From: Phoma sp. XZ068 | Lineage: Eukaryota; Ascomycota; Dothideomycetes; Pleosporales; Didymellaceae | DNA: 64,000 bases | Assembly: GCA_004835665.1 (NCBI GenBank) | Contig: RBKR01000014.1 | Location: 744,001 to 808,000 of the forward strand | Direction: 5' to 3' | In this document: one piece after another, positions 44,142 to 57,015 of the stretch | How the letters are laid out: each line of letters begins with the position of its first letter | Position numbering within the stretch: position 1 is the stretch's first letter | Translations under genes and position numbers: made by a program | Notes under the pieces: generated by a model | Told to the model about the DNA's origin: nothing | Databases searched by the model: none | The model's input: only the letters and a program-made list of their open reading frames with translations

Positions 44142-44793
44142 CTACGGTGGCTGTATTGAGTTACAAGTCGGGCCAGACAATAAACAGGAAAAGTTTGTCG
44201 TCCATGAACAGTTCCTTACCGCTCAATCACTCTTTTTCAAGAAGGCCATGTCGGGAAGCCAGAACGAAGCCAAGGAGCGAAAGGTCAGACTGCCCGAGGT
44301 CGATCAGGCCACTTTCCACCTCTACGTCGATTTACTATACACTGGCCGGCTTGCAGTCGTTGCGGATTCGCCTTCTTCCGCGGCTGATTTGCTCAAGGAG
44401 AAGATTGACCTGGCCAAACTCTACGTCCTTGCTGAGAGGTTACAAGACGTCATTGCAAAGGACCAGTCTTTGGCTGCAGTTTTTGTAAGTGCTTTGGATA
44501 GGCGCTCCGACGGGTCAATATACTCTCCAGGGGTTGAGTTCGTACAGATCATCTACGGTGGCACACCTCCAAAATCTCTGACACGTAAGTTACTGGTCGA
44601 TCTGTATGCAGGCAAAGCAACGGGTAGGAACTTCGAGCAAGTGAGGTTTCCGCAAGAGTTCATGGAAAAGGTCCTGGTGAAGGTTCTAGACCTTCGGGCA
44701 CAAATTCCAGACTGTGACATCTTCTCGAACGTTGAGTCATGCATGGAGCGTCAAAGAATTCATGCGTCTGACTCTCCCCATACTCTGGTGTAG
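44142..44793 (+). CDS. BTB/POZ-domain protein, 5' exon unresolved
   Basis: The clear part is one exon from 44142. A good intron (44091-44141, 51 nt, GTGAGT donor, GCTAATC branch, GTAG acceptor) joins it in phase to an upstream frame ending APFVDIRASRTHLKN, which is open back to about 43930. I could not find an in-frame ATG there, so the start or a further intron is unresolved. The BTB signature is CIELQVGPDNKQEKFVVHEQ, then FLTAQSLFFKKAMSG and LYVDLLYTGRL. Small fungal BTB proteins of this layout usually lack other domains; partners such as Cul3 are only a possibility. Confidence 0.65.
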
Positions 44794-45800
44794 TTCGTTT
44801 TCTCAGTGCATCCGGACGAGCGCAGTGCCTTGGTTCAGCGTATCAAACTTCAATCATGGCGTCATGGTGGTACCGGGAAGGTCGTCCGCACGCCAGTTGA
44901 AGCAGTATGACGGACTAATTTTAGAAAGAGGAGACTGGAGGCTCTATTCTACAATGACCTGTAATTGTGATACACTGCAACTCGCATCAACGTTTCTAGC
45001 ATCATGGGAAGTCATCAAGGGTTACAAATCGCAGGATTACGAGCCCTGCTTCTCCCAACTTTTCAGCTGTGAGGGGCCGCCACCCCTCACCCCAACGACC
45101 AGTGCTGCCCACATATCCTCTTGTGTTATAAACGTAGGACATCCCCCATCCATCACGTTCTCCAGATATATGTTTGCATGTGGGAGAATTTGAAAGGTTT
45201 CCTTCGAAATATACACTTGAAGACCTTTTATGTACGCGCATTTTTACTACATCTCCCTTGCAGATCATTGCGTGGCTGCTCGAGAGCCGACATCTAGGGG
45301 TTGCCATGCAGCATTAAAACACCTTGTGAACCAAGCACGAAACTGCGTGAGCTGATACGCAAAGATATCAACAATAGGAATTTGACCGTACGTCTTAGCG
45401 TGTTTGCCCTCACTGCGTAGGTATATGGGTAACGTGGGATTCATTGCGAAAAAGGCAGTACAGCTGGGGAGGTAATTTTTCACAATAGCCGACAAAGCTG
45501 AATAAGATCGCCAGACTGAAGAAGATTTACCGTATTAAAGAGGGCAAATCGTTGCCACTATGGACTGCAACATGAACAGTGAGAATGAACGAAGCGGTTG
45601 GGAGTGGAAATGCTGCTAAGGCGGACGATATCTGGTCAATTTATCTTGATTGCAGCCTGCAGTTACATACACTAACTTAAATACTTGAACTATCTGGAAT
45701 TGAGTACCTTAGACCTTGCTCCCGTTACTTTTTTTTTCTTTTCTTTGCTGTTGAGTTGTTTCTGGGACATTCATGACACCCAAAAACTCGCTCGATAATG
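44794..45800. other. Intergenic, no gene recognised
   Basis: About 1 kb between convergent BTB and F-box genes. The A/T-rich right part (T-run near 45730) fits 3' UTR. No coding support. Confidence 0.5.
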
Positions 45801-47117
45801 TCACGCGCAGTACAAAGTCGTCAGGGGATTGACCACCTGTCCCGTGTGGAGGAGAAGTCGCATATAGGCATCGACATCAGCTTCATAATTCTTTTCGGCG
45901 GCATCCTTTGACTCTTCGCTCGATACAATGTTGCTGTAGCTGTACGATACGTAGCGCTGCGGCTGAATACCTGAGACGATACCATGTAATTCACGATCCA
46001 TAGAAGTGAGGGTTAATCTGAATTCCCATAGATGTTTAAGGTTCGTGCGGAAAGTCTCAAGGACATTGTGCCAAAACAAGTCGTTCATGACCGACCCGTC
46101 ATGCTCAGATTCTTCGTCCGGGATTGGATACCTATCGTTATCGAGCTCCATTCGTGTCTTCATAAACGCGATGATAGGACAGTCAACCAAATGGAGAGTC
46201 TTGAGTGTATCTCCATGCGTGATGATCCAGCGGATTTGCGTGTCGTGAGAGAGTGTGACACCCGAGAGGTGCAGGACCGTCAAGCGAGGATAGTACAAAT
46301 TTTGGAGATCCAATTTGGGATAGTAGCCGACATAGTTCTGGAAGGAGATGCTGAGTACAGTGAGCAGCTTCTGGCTCTGGCCGATCCACTCTCCAATGTT
46401 GTTGGTGAATCTATGTGCCTTTTCACGGAGTTGAGATTCTGACGTATCGATGGCATCGAAATCCATGTCTTCCTCGAGCTCGTCCATAGACAATGAATTG
46501 AAATCCAAAGTCAGCTTCTTTACCGTGCTCATGCACTGCTGGAACGTTGAGTCGCTTGTAATTGGGAGATGTAAAGCCGGTATATATTCCAGGGTGAGGT
46601 CTTCGAGCTTCTTCGTGCTTGTGACCTCAAATAGCGTGCGCAAGACATTCAAGGATCCAGGGTCATCTCGGTTGAGCGTATCATTATCGTCGTTAACTGG
46701 GTGATCAAGGTATATCAAGGACAAAAAAAGGCTTCGAAGGGAAGGAAACTCGCAGGCGTATCTAAGAGCGAGTTCGTGTTGGTAGGTAGTCCAAACAAGG
46801 CGGTCTAATTCGGGCTGTATCATTGTTAGCTATTGTTCAGTGACCTTGTGGGTCAGACTTACTAATCGAACGGGTAGTTCTTGTACTATGCGCACATTTC
46901 GAACATGCTGTGTTAAGGGCGTTCGTGGTATGTCGGCTTTCGCATACCTGCCGTGTCCTTCTTCGGACACGCTGAGTGTGATGGTCTGAAAGCAGGACGA
47001 TGCAGGGCCACAGAAGCGTTTACAGACGCGTCGTACCATCAGCAAGTCCTCATTATCTAGTTCTTCGAATACTCGTACAAGTATCTCGTCAGGAAAGTTG
47101 GTACTTAAATTCGCCAT
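45801..47117 (-). CDS. F-box protein with leucine-rich-like C-terminal region
   Basis: Exons are 46863-47117 and 45801-46814, with a 48-nt phase-0 intron, giving 422 aa. The N-terminal F-box is LSTNFPDEILVRVFEEL followed by DLLMVRRVCKRFC (about residues 4-38), the Skp1-binding motif of SCF ubiquitin ligases. The remainder has irregular Leu-rich segments (LEDLTLEYIPALHL, YPRLTVLHLSGVTL, LKTLHLVDCPI) like those in fungal F-box/LRR-type proteins. The start was moved to MANLSTNFPDE because the 17 residues upstream in the frame lack similarity and an ATG context. Substrate unknown. Confidence 0.78.
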
Positions 47118-47739
47118 GCCGAGAATACTGCAAGGGAGTGTGTTTTTGGGCGTGTTTGTGCAAGGCAATAAGAGGTGCGAATATCAAGAGTAGAGTATAT
47201 AAGTGGAAAAGGTGGGAAGAAATATAGAGGATAAAGGGCAAGTAAAGATTGTTAAGCAATAATGCGGGTCGGACCAGCACTGTACCATGGTACTTCACCT
47301 GAATAACAAGGCCTTGTTGCAGTATGGTTATCACCAACTAGAATATACAGACTTGCCTTTCACTGATGACGCCAATGAACATGAGGAACGCCTTTCCTGT
47401 GAGAGCACGGCATGGTAATTAACGCCATCAGCGAAGGATCAATCCTTATGTACTCAAAGTTGAGCCAATCTCGCCTTATTTCAGACGGGAGACCCACTCT
47501 TTATCGTCGTGGTATAAGAAAACGTTTACGTTGTCACGCTGTTGATGAGTCACCTCGTGTTTTCATGCCTTAATTGGGTCACCTACCAATTGTTGCAGCA
47601 ATCAACTAAGAGCTACCAACAGCAGGAGACAGTTCTTGTTCGAGATTACAGACCTCACACATAAGATCCAGAATGTGCTGTGGCGCCTAACGCTCAGCAG
47701 CACTTGTCATTGCTTGACAAACATATGTACTTCGACGCT
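47118..47739. other. Intergenic, no gene recognised
   Basis: The 622 nt hold the F-box promoter/leader and the CUE-domain gene 3' UTR. Nothing else seen. Confidence 0.5.
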
Positions 47740-49745
47740 TCATCCTGGAAATCCGCCTCTCGCCATTTTCTTGTCTCGCTGGGCATTTCGGTTTCGGCTC
47801 TTGTTGACTTCCTTGCGTTGCCGAGCGATCTGTGTGCTTTTGTCATCAGAAGGCCCTGCCACATTGCCTCCACCTCGTCCGCCGCGCCCGCCGCGCCCTC
47901 GTCCTCTGCCACGTCCTCTGCCGCCGAAACCTCCTCTTCCTCCGTCTCCGCTCCCTTCATCTCCAGACCCTGTCGGGCTATTCTTCCATGCCGTAGATTG
48001 GAGCTCCCTTTGTTGGCCCTGGAAAGTGGAGAATTTAACCTCAAGACGCCGTAAACGCTTCGGATCGCGCCCGATCATAATTCCCCAGCCTTCGATTGCT
48101 TCGTCGGTCATACCAGTCTCGCTCTTCAATGCCGCACGAACTCTCCCTCGCCTTGTTTCCGATTCGCGGCCAAACACTTCAGGGCTCGTACTAAACGCAC
48201 GGAAGAGGGCTTCCTCGTTCTTGTTCGAGAGGTCAGAACTTGCGTCACCATCTGGCGCAGCAGTGTCGACAGAAGCTCCGACATCTTCGAAGTCGTACGT
48301 ATCGTCTCGTTCATCATCGTCAGAATCGAAAGCTGCCAGTGCGGCCAGAATGTGAGATTTCGCCGGTGCTTTGCTGCGATCTGATAGAACTTTGTCTGCT
48401 GTGAGGTCCTGGTCTCTACGCCCAACGTGAAGACGTGACGTATCAACAGCAAGCTTGTCGAACTCGTCGTCATCAAAGATGTTCCGACGCTCGGGTAGAT
48501 GTTGACTTGACCTGGGAGGGAGATGTGATTGCGGTGGTGCGGAAGGCGTGGGTCTAGGGGCAGTGTCAGTTAACCCTCAAACAATGCGAAAGACGATACA
48601 TACAACTGCTCGCTTCGATCGGCTCCGGCGATATGTGCCGGTAATGAGCCGTCCAGTAGGTGGGCCGTGACTTCCTCAGCATTGTCATTGTACTCGTCCA
48701 GCAGCTTCACTATGAAGCCTGCACCAAGTTCTGGGAAGAGGTCTTGGATTTGAGTAATCACGCTCATGCGATGAACATGAACTTCGCCAGTGAAAGTGCC
48801 ATGCCCGTAGTCATCCCCCTCTGCCTTGCTCTTGCCCTTATCGACCTTCCTGCGGACGAGTCGTTTGGGACGGGCAATACTTGATTGACGGAAGGCACTT
48901 AGCGACGCTGCTGTGTTCCGCACTCTTGATGCTTCAGGGGCAGTAGCCTTATCCCTAATTTTCTCAAGTAAAGGCGTGTTGGTGACCATATCTGCGACGA
49001 GCGTTTTCTTGTTCACGCCCTTCTCCTGCTCCTGCTCTTCACTGGACTTGAGCGAATAGAGGTGGTCGGACAAGAGAGAATAGTTTGGCCTCACACCCTC
49101 TAACGCAGCTGTTAGACCAAGATATGCGGTTGTGACCAGCTTCTTCTGCATCACTTGTGGTACTTTGGGGTAGGCGCTAAGAAGAGAATCGAGAAAGTCA
49201 GATCCTGTAAGCATGAAGATGCTCGCATCTGGCGAGGTTTTCAGAAGTGGCGCTATCCGATTTAAGGTGCTCTCCGCTTCTTCGGGTCGTTTCGAGTCCA
49301 GGTTCCGTATTAATGATGTCTTTGCTGTCTGCAGCGACTTCTCGATTGCCCCACTTTTGCTCTTCCATAGGGTTTGCAGTAGCTCCCGAAATTGCTCACT
49401 CTTTGTAAAGGCATGGCATAGGTCTGCCAATACTGGCCAGTTGAGGAAGGCGTCTTCAACATCTTGCCCAGACCATATCCTGTGAAGAAGCAGGAAAGAC
49501 TTCTTGCGCAGTGAGATGACCTTTTTTGCAAGGCTGTCGTCCATTCCTAACTCGTGAAAGAAGGAGATGAGAAACAACCCCAGCGAATCAACATCTTGCC
49601 GTGCAGATGCGAACTGTAGATCATTTAGACGCAAATAGAGATCTGTCAGTGACGTCCACGAATCCAGGTACAGCTGCCACTCGTCTGGCTGGATGCTCTG
49701 TCGGACCCTGGCGTCTGGGAAGGGCGCAAACGGAGGCAGAGACAT
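47740..49745 (-). CDS. CUE3: CUE-domain protein, Cue3/Rqt3 (ASCC2) orthologue
   Basis: Exons are 48604-49745 and 47740-48553, with a 50-nt phase-2 intron, giving 651 aa (yeast Cue3 624). The first 300 residues form the helical ASCC2-like region (SLPPFAPFPDARVRQSI, VKLLDE). A CUE ubiquitin-binding domain lies at about 327-367 (MSVITQIQDLFPELGAGF). The second exon adds NIFDDDEFDKLAVDTSRLH and an acidic stretch, then a Gly/Arg-rich RGG tail likely to bind RNA. In yeast the ribosome quality-control trigger complex uses it to sense ubiquitinated stalled ribosomes. It is head-to-head with RPS20, a suggestive but not conclusive neighbour. Confidence 0.88.
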
Positions 49746-50072
49746 GGCCGTTGGATCGTGCAGCTGTGAGGCAGTCTTTGATGTTTATGCGAGTTCGTTT
49801 TCTTAATACATAACGACGTCAATGCCCCACGTCGAGGTAGTCATGATGGCTCATGCTTGCGGGATACGGCAGCCTAGACCGCTAACGCTTAGCGTCGCCG
49901 CAATCTTGGCGCGCCCACACTGCGAAAATTGAGTCTCGCGAAGACATCGAACTGCACGTACGCCGTCGCTAAAGCAAAACCACGCCAGTCATCACATTAC
50001 CGTGATCCACGCTCGATCCAGGTCGTGACTGCCACTTGATTCAATCAACACCACACTCCACCACCAAGCACC
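49746..50072. promoter_or_regulatory. Shared promoter of CUE3 and RPS20
   Basis: 327 nt between divergent starts. The S20 side is A/C-rich just before the ATG (caaccaccaagcaccATG-like context). No ribosomal-protein box was identified with confidence. Confidence 0.45.
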
Positions 50073-50522
50073 ATGTCTTACAGTACGTTACTCCCTCCGC
50101 GCACCCCAAGCGCCTCCTAACAGCGTGCAGACAAGCCTGAGAAGGACTTTGGCGAGGGCCCCAAGATCCACAAGATCCGCATCACCCTCACCTCCCGCAA
50201 CGTCAAGTCGCTCGAGAAGGTCTGCCAGGAGCTCATTGACCGTGCCAAGAACAAGGAGCTCCGCGTCAAGGGCCCCGTCCGTCTCCCCACCAAGGTCCTC
50301 AAGGTCACCACCCGTAAGACCCCTAACGGTGAGGGTTCCAAGACTTGGGACACCTACGAGATGCGCATCCACAAGCGTAAGTTGCCTTCCCAGTTGCACG
50401 CTGCGAATGTCCACTGACCAAGTGCAGGCCTTATCGACCTCCACGCCCCCACCGAGGTTGTCAAGCAGATCATCATCAACATCGAGGCCGGTGTTGAGGT
50501 TGAGGTCACCATCGCCGCATAA
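50073..50522 (+). CDS. RPS20: 40S ribosomal protein S20 (uS10)
   Basis: Exons are 50073-50082 (10 nt), 50131-50376 and 50428-50522; introns are 48 and 51 nt; 116 aa. The protein sits in the small-subunit head. The joined sequence begins MSYNKPEKDFGEGPKIHKIR and contains ITLTSRNVKSLEKVCQELI, RLPTKVLKVTTRKTPNGEG and TYEMRIHKRLIDLHAPTEVV, diagnostic of uS10. Codon use is strongly biased, consistent with high expression. The micro first exon is needed to give MSYN before KPEKD. Confidence 0.96.
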
Positions 50523-51512
50523 GTGCTTAGTTGGGACATAGGAAGAGTGGAATGGTCTGAACAAAACGTGGTTATGACAGCTTAATTGCTGGTTATGAAA
50601 TGAAATGATTCAGCACCAACACATTTTGCGCTTATTCCTTGCCGTGATCTTGCATGAGATGTCTGCGAAGGCGACCCAAAGGACGGAGGAACAGGATACA
50701 GGGCTCTATCAACTCACGTCACCCATATCTGAAGTCAGATATTTGACCACCGAAGACGACCTGGTTAACATAATCTATACTGACGCCAAAGACACAGGTA
50801 TGGAAGTGACCAGTCCACCCGAACTGATAATGCAGAACCTACTGGAAAGTTGCGAGATCGCAGGATCGCAAAGGACTTGCTGTTGTGCTAAGTTGCCAGT
50901 CCGCCTGTTGTGGAACGTCTGTTGTCCGAAGCCCAGCAAGCTTGCTTGACCCGGCTCACAATGCATGATCATGATCTTGTGGCTCAGATCGATTCCGTGG
51001 CACACAGCAATCCCTTGGTGGGAATATCGAGCTGACGTATGCATCTGTACAACGTAGGCAGCCTCATCATTACATTGGATGCAAGATCTTGCGCCAGATA
51101 GCTGCGGGTGATACTGGAATAAGTGGACATGATATAGTCTATCATATTGTGGCTCTTGCATAGATCGAGGAAACCGAGCCTTACAATGGCATGGTCAGGT
51201 GGTATTCTGGGTGAAGCTGGCGTGTTCCTTTAGATACAAGACTGTCACCAACGGCCACCAAGCGGTACCTTGAGCGCTTTCACATGTTTGAGATGCGAAT
51301 TCGGAGTCTGACTAGTCCAAAAGAGAAGAAAAAAGTGAACAATGGTCACCTCAAGAGCGATGAAAGTAGTAATGCAGATACGGCTGGAGAGTCTCAGGAA
51401 GGAAAACAGCGCTAGCGTCACTAGCGTCGGCGTTCTTTCGAGTCCTGCACCTCATCTCGACACACTTCAACTGACCACATTAACGAACTTACACCGGCGC
51501 TAACCAAGACCG
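50523..51512. other. Intergenic, no gene recognised
   Basis: 990 nt between RPS20 and TAN1 in the same direction; S20 3' UTR, then TAN1 promoter. The frame at 50605-50949 shows no coding signature. Confidence 0.5.
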
Positions 51513-52771
51513 ATGGCTGATTCTGCGCCAATAAAAAGGAAAGCCGAGTCGGACGTACGGGGTGATGGCGATTCTAAGCGATCTAAGGTGAGCTCCTTTT
51601 CGTGTACAACAAGTCCGGACCAAGACACCTTGTTTTGGGCTCAGGATCTCCTTGGGCTCTGCATCTTTGCCGTGCTGCATGGTGCTAATGCTCAACCCAG
51701 GGTAAAAAGAGATGGGAAATGCCGAAACGAGGAAATGCTGAAGCCCGACAAATCAATCCTGGTGATGTGGGCATTTGGGCAACCTGCGCTATGAAGAAAG
51801 AAGCACCAACCGTTGCAGACCTGCGGGATTTATTCCAAGGAGTATGTTGATTCTAGCCGTGATCTAAATGCAGCCTTAGCATTCCATGTCTGCTGCTGAC
51901 AGATTCGTAGTACGCTACGAAGCTCTATGGTGAGCAGGCCACCAATGGAACCGCTGATGATGAAGACTCGGATGTTGGCGGCGATATCGAAGCTGAGATC
52001 CAAAAGGAGCTTGCCGACATTCGTAAGCCTACTGTGAAGCCTCTGTTCACATCGGTAAAGCTTGATACTCAATGCTGTAAGCGGACTATCCAGTCGCCTC
52101 CTACAATACATGTTAGTCTGACTTGAACAGTGGTATTCTTCAAGACACGAGCACCTGTGGAACCTGTATCATTTGTTCACAAGATTTGCCAAGACACCGC
52201 AGACGGTGTCCAGCACAAGAACTGTCGTTTCGTTAAGCGACTCACCCCAATCACGGGTATCGAAAAGGCTAATCAAAAGGGCCTTGAGACTGTTGCAGAG
52301 AGAGTTCTTGCACCGCACTTTCATGGAGAAGAGAATGCAGGAAAGAAGGTGAGCTCCATTCCCTCAGGTTGGATTGAAGCCCTTGATGTAGCTCGGCTCG
52401 CTAACATTCCATGAATCTACAGTTTGCGATTCGACCAACAATCCGAAACAACAAAGACTTTAAGAGAGACGATGTCATTAAAACAGTCGCGGCTGCAGTA
52501 GGCCCAGGTCACAAGGTCGACCTTCACGGGTATGATTTGCTCATCTTTGTGGAGATATACAAGGTACAAGAGAACGCCAACGATTTGTCCACTGGCTACA
52601 CCTAGGACTAGCTCGATCTTGAGAGTTACTGACAAGTTCCAGAATGTCATTGGTATGGGCGTTGTAGGGCCTGACTTCGACAAGCTCAAGCGATACAACA
52701 TCGAAGAGCTCCGTCAGGGACCCTCCGAGAACGCCACAAAAGCGTCAGCTGCATCTGCTGAAGGCATATGA
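51513..52771 (+). CDS. TAN1: Tan1, tRNA acetyltransferase adaptor (THUMP domain)
   Basis: Six exons, 51513-51587, 51701-51841, 51911-52076, 52131-52348, 52423-52563 and 52643-52771, give 289 aa, the same as yeast Tan1. With Kre33/NAT10 it is needed for N4-acetylcytidine at position 12 of tRNA-Ser and tRNA-Leu. A Lys-rich start (APIKRKAESD) is followed by GDVGIWATCAMKKEAPTVAD, VFFKTRAPVEPVSFVHKIC and the RNA-binding THUMP region: HKNCRFVKRLTPITG, FAIRPTIRNNKDFKRDDVI and GHKVDLHGYDLLIFVEIYK. All five joins are in phase. The C-terminal KRYNIEELRQG matches the family ending. Confidence 0.93.
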
Positions 52772-53950
52772 GGCACAGCATGGCCGTAACAAGGGGTGAC
52801 AGTATTTCAAAAGCCCACGGCTACTGACTTAGCGAACCTCAGTCGAGATGTCTGCAACTGAACACTGTGATTGCGCTCGCACAATGTACAGATGCATTGT
52901 CGCATGTTTGAGAACAATAAGTCAGTTTGTACTCATCTAGCGTCCGCCTAGGTTCTGACCCATCGTGTCGGAACCGAGGCGAGGCTTACATGGACTTCTT
53001 CCGGCTCCGCCACGTTCGCAGCCAGGCGTGCCATGCACTGCGTGAGCGATCCTTAAAACATAATTAGGCCTGGCCAACAGATGCGTGCCACCTAGAATGC
53101 GGTGAGACGATGAATGTATATCTCAATTCCGCTTATCCTGGTCATATCTTACATGTCTACCGCCCGCCAACCCTTGTTCGTTAGACGAAGCCCACGCGCT
53201 CACTCACCGTTTCTTCAGGCGATCGTCGTGTGCCATCATCGAAACGTCGAGTTTCAAAATCAGACTGGCTTCCCTTTATTCGACGAGGCCTATCAGAGCG
53301 TGCAATAGCCGACCAGGGCCTCGGAGGGTCTAACCCGAAAAAGACATCTTTGACGAATTGTGAAGAATCTGGTCCAATGCCTTTACGAATCTCGCACCCT
53401 GATGTTTGGTTGCGTTTCTGTGGTAGGGCTATTCGTCGCAATTTCTTCGATGGCTTGAAATGTAGCTGCAAGCGTAGTATGCCCTTTGGGAGTCTGCTGT
53501 TAGCCGAATGTGGCTTACCGGATGCTTCATGATGCGAATGGGGCTTGGACCTCACTCAAATCATTCAGGATTTCAGCATGAATGCAGTTCGCTAGCATTA
53601 ATGCCAGGTGGACACGCAATGAGCACAACAACGGTCTCCCTGATCTCACTTCATACGGTCTTGCTCGGGCTATTTGGGCAACCTGCCGCACATTCCGCTG
53701 ATTGAAGACATTACAACCCTCATGGAAGTCAAAGAACCTGCAAAGAGAGCACATTGTCGACATTATAATATGTCCCTGCGCAACATCTGAGCTTCTTGAA
53801 CCAACGGGCCGGCCCTGACATGCAGCTAACAAACTCTACTCCCAAACCAGGATCTCGCTAAAGTACCCTCTTGACCGTCTTCGTTGCCTGACCTAGACGT
53901 TCATAATGCTCCTGCCCCCGCTAGATGTTGCAACCCATCTCGCATTCAAC
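52772..53950. other. Intergenic, no convincing gene
   Basis: About 1.2 kb. A plus-strand frame at 53230-53532 could be extended by a 39-nt intron to an ATG at 53110, but the intron is shorter than any supported one here and the product has no recognisable feature. Confidence 0.4.
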
Positions 53951-55047
53951 ATGAGTCGTGGAGCTTACGCAAGTCGCCCGCCTCGTCCGTCCTCTACAGT
54001 CTCGTCAACATCGTCGTCCTCATCAACCTCGTCACGAACATGCACCGCTTCGCCCGACTTTCCGAGTATACAGAAACTCATCCGTACTGTCTTCCGGTCC
54101 TCTAAGATCACCGTGCAACAAGCAGAGCGGTTACAGAGCCGGATTCATCAAGTTTATTTGACGAAGCTTGTAGACGACAGTGCGCTTGTACTCAAGTGCT
54201 TACCCACAGCGAATGTACGACTGCTCCGCCACGAAAAACATACACTCGAAACCGAAGTCAGGACCTTGGAAACATTGCACGAATACACTCAACTACCAGT
54301 ATCCCGAATCATCAAGTACGATAGTCATGGTGGGCAGTTTGGCTCACCTTTCCTCATAATGAGCCACCTTCCGGGACGCAGACTCTCTGAGCTGTTGCCA
54401 CACCTCACAGCTGTCGAGCGCAGCACAGTCGACCGAACACTGGGGTCGTACGTTCGCAACCTAACATCACTCTCTGCTACACAGTTTGGCTTGACACACC
54501 GAGTCTTCGATTACAAAGGTTGCAAATCATGGCGAGAGGCATTCCTCACTCTTCTGGAAGCTGCGCTACGGGACGCTGAAGACATCCTTATCACAATACC
54601 GTACGACAATATCCGCTACTATATTGGCAAACATATCCACGTCCTGGAAGAAGTCACAGAGCCCAGGCTAGTCGCCCTTGATGTGTGCAGTCCGGACAAC
54701 GTACTCATCGATGAGTACACCAAGCGTGTCACTGGCCTCGTCGGCTTTTCAAACGTCCTTTGGGGTGACGCACTCATGAGTGGGGGGATTGCGTATGGTA
54801 GCGAAGCGTTTTTCGAAGGCTTTGGTGAATGCCCTGCGCGGACTGGCAGCGTTAAGATCAGATTGTTAATGTATGTCACCAGCCATAAGGCAAGTTGTTC
54901 GATCGTTACTGATAGGATCACAGGTACTCAGTCTATCGCGCAATACTTGCAGTCGTCGCGCTGCACTACCGTCCACATGCCAGCATGGACGAGCTTGAGA
55001 TGCGACGCGAGCTCGTATGCGCACTTAACGAACTTGCACGAATGTGA
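53951..55047 (+). CDS. Aminoglycoside-phosphotransferase-fold protein, possible pseudokinase
   Basis: Exons are 53951-54870 and 54924-55047, with a 53-nt phase-2 intron, giving 347 aa. A Ser-rich N-terminus is followed by a kinase-like fold of the APH/choline-kinase type: VYLTKLVDDSALVLKCLP (candidate ATP Lys), SPFLIMSHLPGRRLSELL, LVALDVCSPDNVLIDE (catalytic-loop Asp about 244, but Ala-Leu replaces the usual His-Gly) and VTGLVGFSNVLWGD, where the expected metal-binding Asp is Gly265. The second exon supplies YSVYRAILAVVALHYRP and MRRELVCALNELARM, the normal ending. An upstream in-frame ATG at 53906 would add 15 residues. Substrate unknown. Confidence 0.72.
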
Positions 55048-57015
55048 GCCGATACTCACCTTACGACCTAAATGTACTTGTACGACATTGCATCACCATG
55101 TAGCCTGCCCTAGGCTCAGCAAGACGACCTTCGACGCTGAATTAACACTTGGATTCATCACGATAGTTCTTCGGCGACTCCTTCAGTTCTGGCCGAACTT
55201 CTACCTTCAGCACGCATATCTGCTATGCAGCCACAGTATCCTCACGAGTTTCACGAGCGCGATTATGTTTTCCTAGATTTGTGGGGTTTCTGGCGTACGG
55301 CGTTGTTTCCTTATTAGTATGCATATCGATGAAAGGCGTTTATGATATCAAGCCACTTTGGTCAGGGGTTACATGTGGCTTGGTATTGCCAATGCAGCTT
55401 CGCAGGAACGGGGAAGCACGGCAAGGTTAGTGTGGTTCGCAGCTATGCTCCGATACATTCTAGAAAAGCCTAGAGAGGGAGAGCCTTCCATTTCATGCAC
55501 ACACGTAGATCGAACCATTGAATTTCAAAAATTGAATGTATAGATCCACAAACCAGGTCTGCGCAATTATTGGCCATCGTTTGCAGTGATGCTAAGTCGC
55601 GGAGTGTGACGCTGTGCCAATCATCTCGCTTGTGAAGTCTATGGCTAGCTACCTCCATTTCACTGTGAGTTCGGCATTCAAAGCCGCACGCGAGCTACCC
55701 ACGAATCGCAAGGCGAAGTTGCAACGCAGTGTAATGGGCAAATGAGCATTCGCGTCCCTCTCGCTCACCCCAACCTCGCTCTCATGCATATACCCGCTTC
55801 AAAATGTAACCTCATCAGTCCCCACAGCGACCCGCTCCCGGGTCCCGCATAGCTGCGACCCCTCTGACGTCGTTCGTCAGAAGAGTCCTTCTCCATCATC
55901 TCTTCAAACGTCGCTAAACCTCACGCCAGGCTGCGTGGTCGGGCCAGACCCCTGCTCCCGCTAGTCCGCTTACAGAGATATATAGCGAGGGAAAGGTATC
56001 CCTGGTGCCTGGTTGGACAGACCAATTGCACGGAACCGAGGGTTCTGGAAGGTGGCAGGGGTGAGCGAAAGGAGCAGTAAGGTGCTAACGGTTGCATGGG
56101 TTGGCGAACAAGGGTATCACACCTGCATTTAGGATGAGGGACGCGTGGATATTGTAGTAAGACGAGAGGGATTCGTATGGAAGATGACTGCATGCAGAAG
56201 GAATGTCGCAGTGAGCTTCGGAGACGTGAATGGTGAGCTGGAAGGAAAGGGCAAAGAGGCAGTGCATCCGCAAGCGCTGAGTATGGAAGGTATGAAGGAG
56301 AGAAGGAGTGAAGGAGGTAAAGATGTGGGTACACTGGGTAGGGGACGTGTACATGCGGTGAGATGGAAGGGTGCAATCAGCCTAAAATTGCCCTGACGGC
56401 TTCGTGGTTCATCCATGCGGACTTTCGCTTTCCCTGGTCGACGCAAGTGATCGTCAATGGCATATTAAGGCTCAGGGTGTCGAAGTGTGACAACTTGCTG
56501 CGTCGTCCAAAACGTTTGCAGTGATGACGTGTGTAGACGCAAAGTGCTCGCTTTTTCACTGCGACTATAGGTCACGTATTCGGCAAGGGTGGAGACCTGC
56601 CCGACTCGTGCGAAGCTGGGGTGAGCGAGAAGGAAGCGAGTGTATATGTGGATGTCCCTATGTACCGCATTGTAGTTCTCAACCTATCTGACTTGTGCAT
56701 GGTGTTGCAGCTAACGCACTGGATTATCCCCCTTAGCGAGGGAGTATGGAAGAGCAAAAGTGTGGACTTCGTGTTACTTGTTTAATAACTCATGCAGTCT
56801 TAGCGAAATAGGCCATCAGGGTGCTCAAGAGAGCATGTCGGGCGTCCGAAAGGCATGTCTGAGGCCCATCGAGTGTTCGTGAGTATTCCATCCAGAATGC
56901 AAGTGTGAGGTTGATATGTACATCGAATTGTTATTCACCTTTCTTTTTCACTGCGATGCGCGCCAACCGCCCGGCCAGCGGATACAGTACATGATCTATG
57001 AGACAGGCCACCAGC
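55048..57015. other. 2-kb intergenic stretch, no gene recognised
   Basis: Frames of 80-150 codons on the minus strand (55921-56446) are Pro/Ser/His-rich and overlap each other, so they look non-coding. No repeats or RNA genes recognised. Confidence 0.45.

Noticed and set aside
53110..53532. Possible two-exon gene (ATG 53110, intron 53180-53218)
   Set aside because: The 39-nt intron is shorter than any supported one in the window, and the product shows no conserved pattern.
55921..56446. Overlapping Pro/Ser/His-rich minus-strand frames
   Set aside because: Mutually overlapping frames of low complexity with no start context or splice partners.
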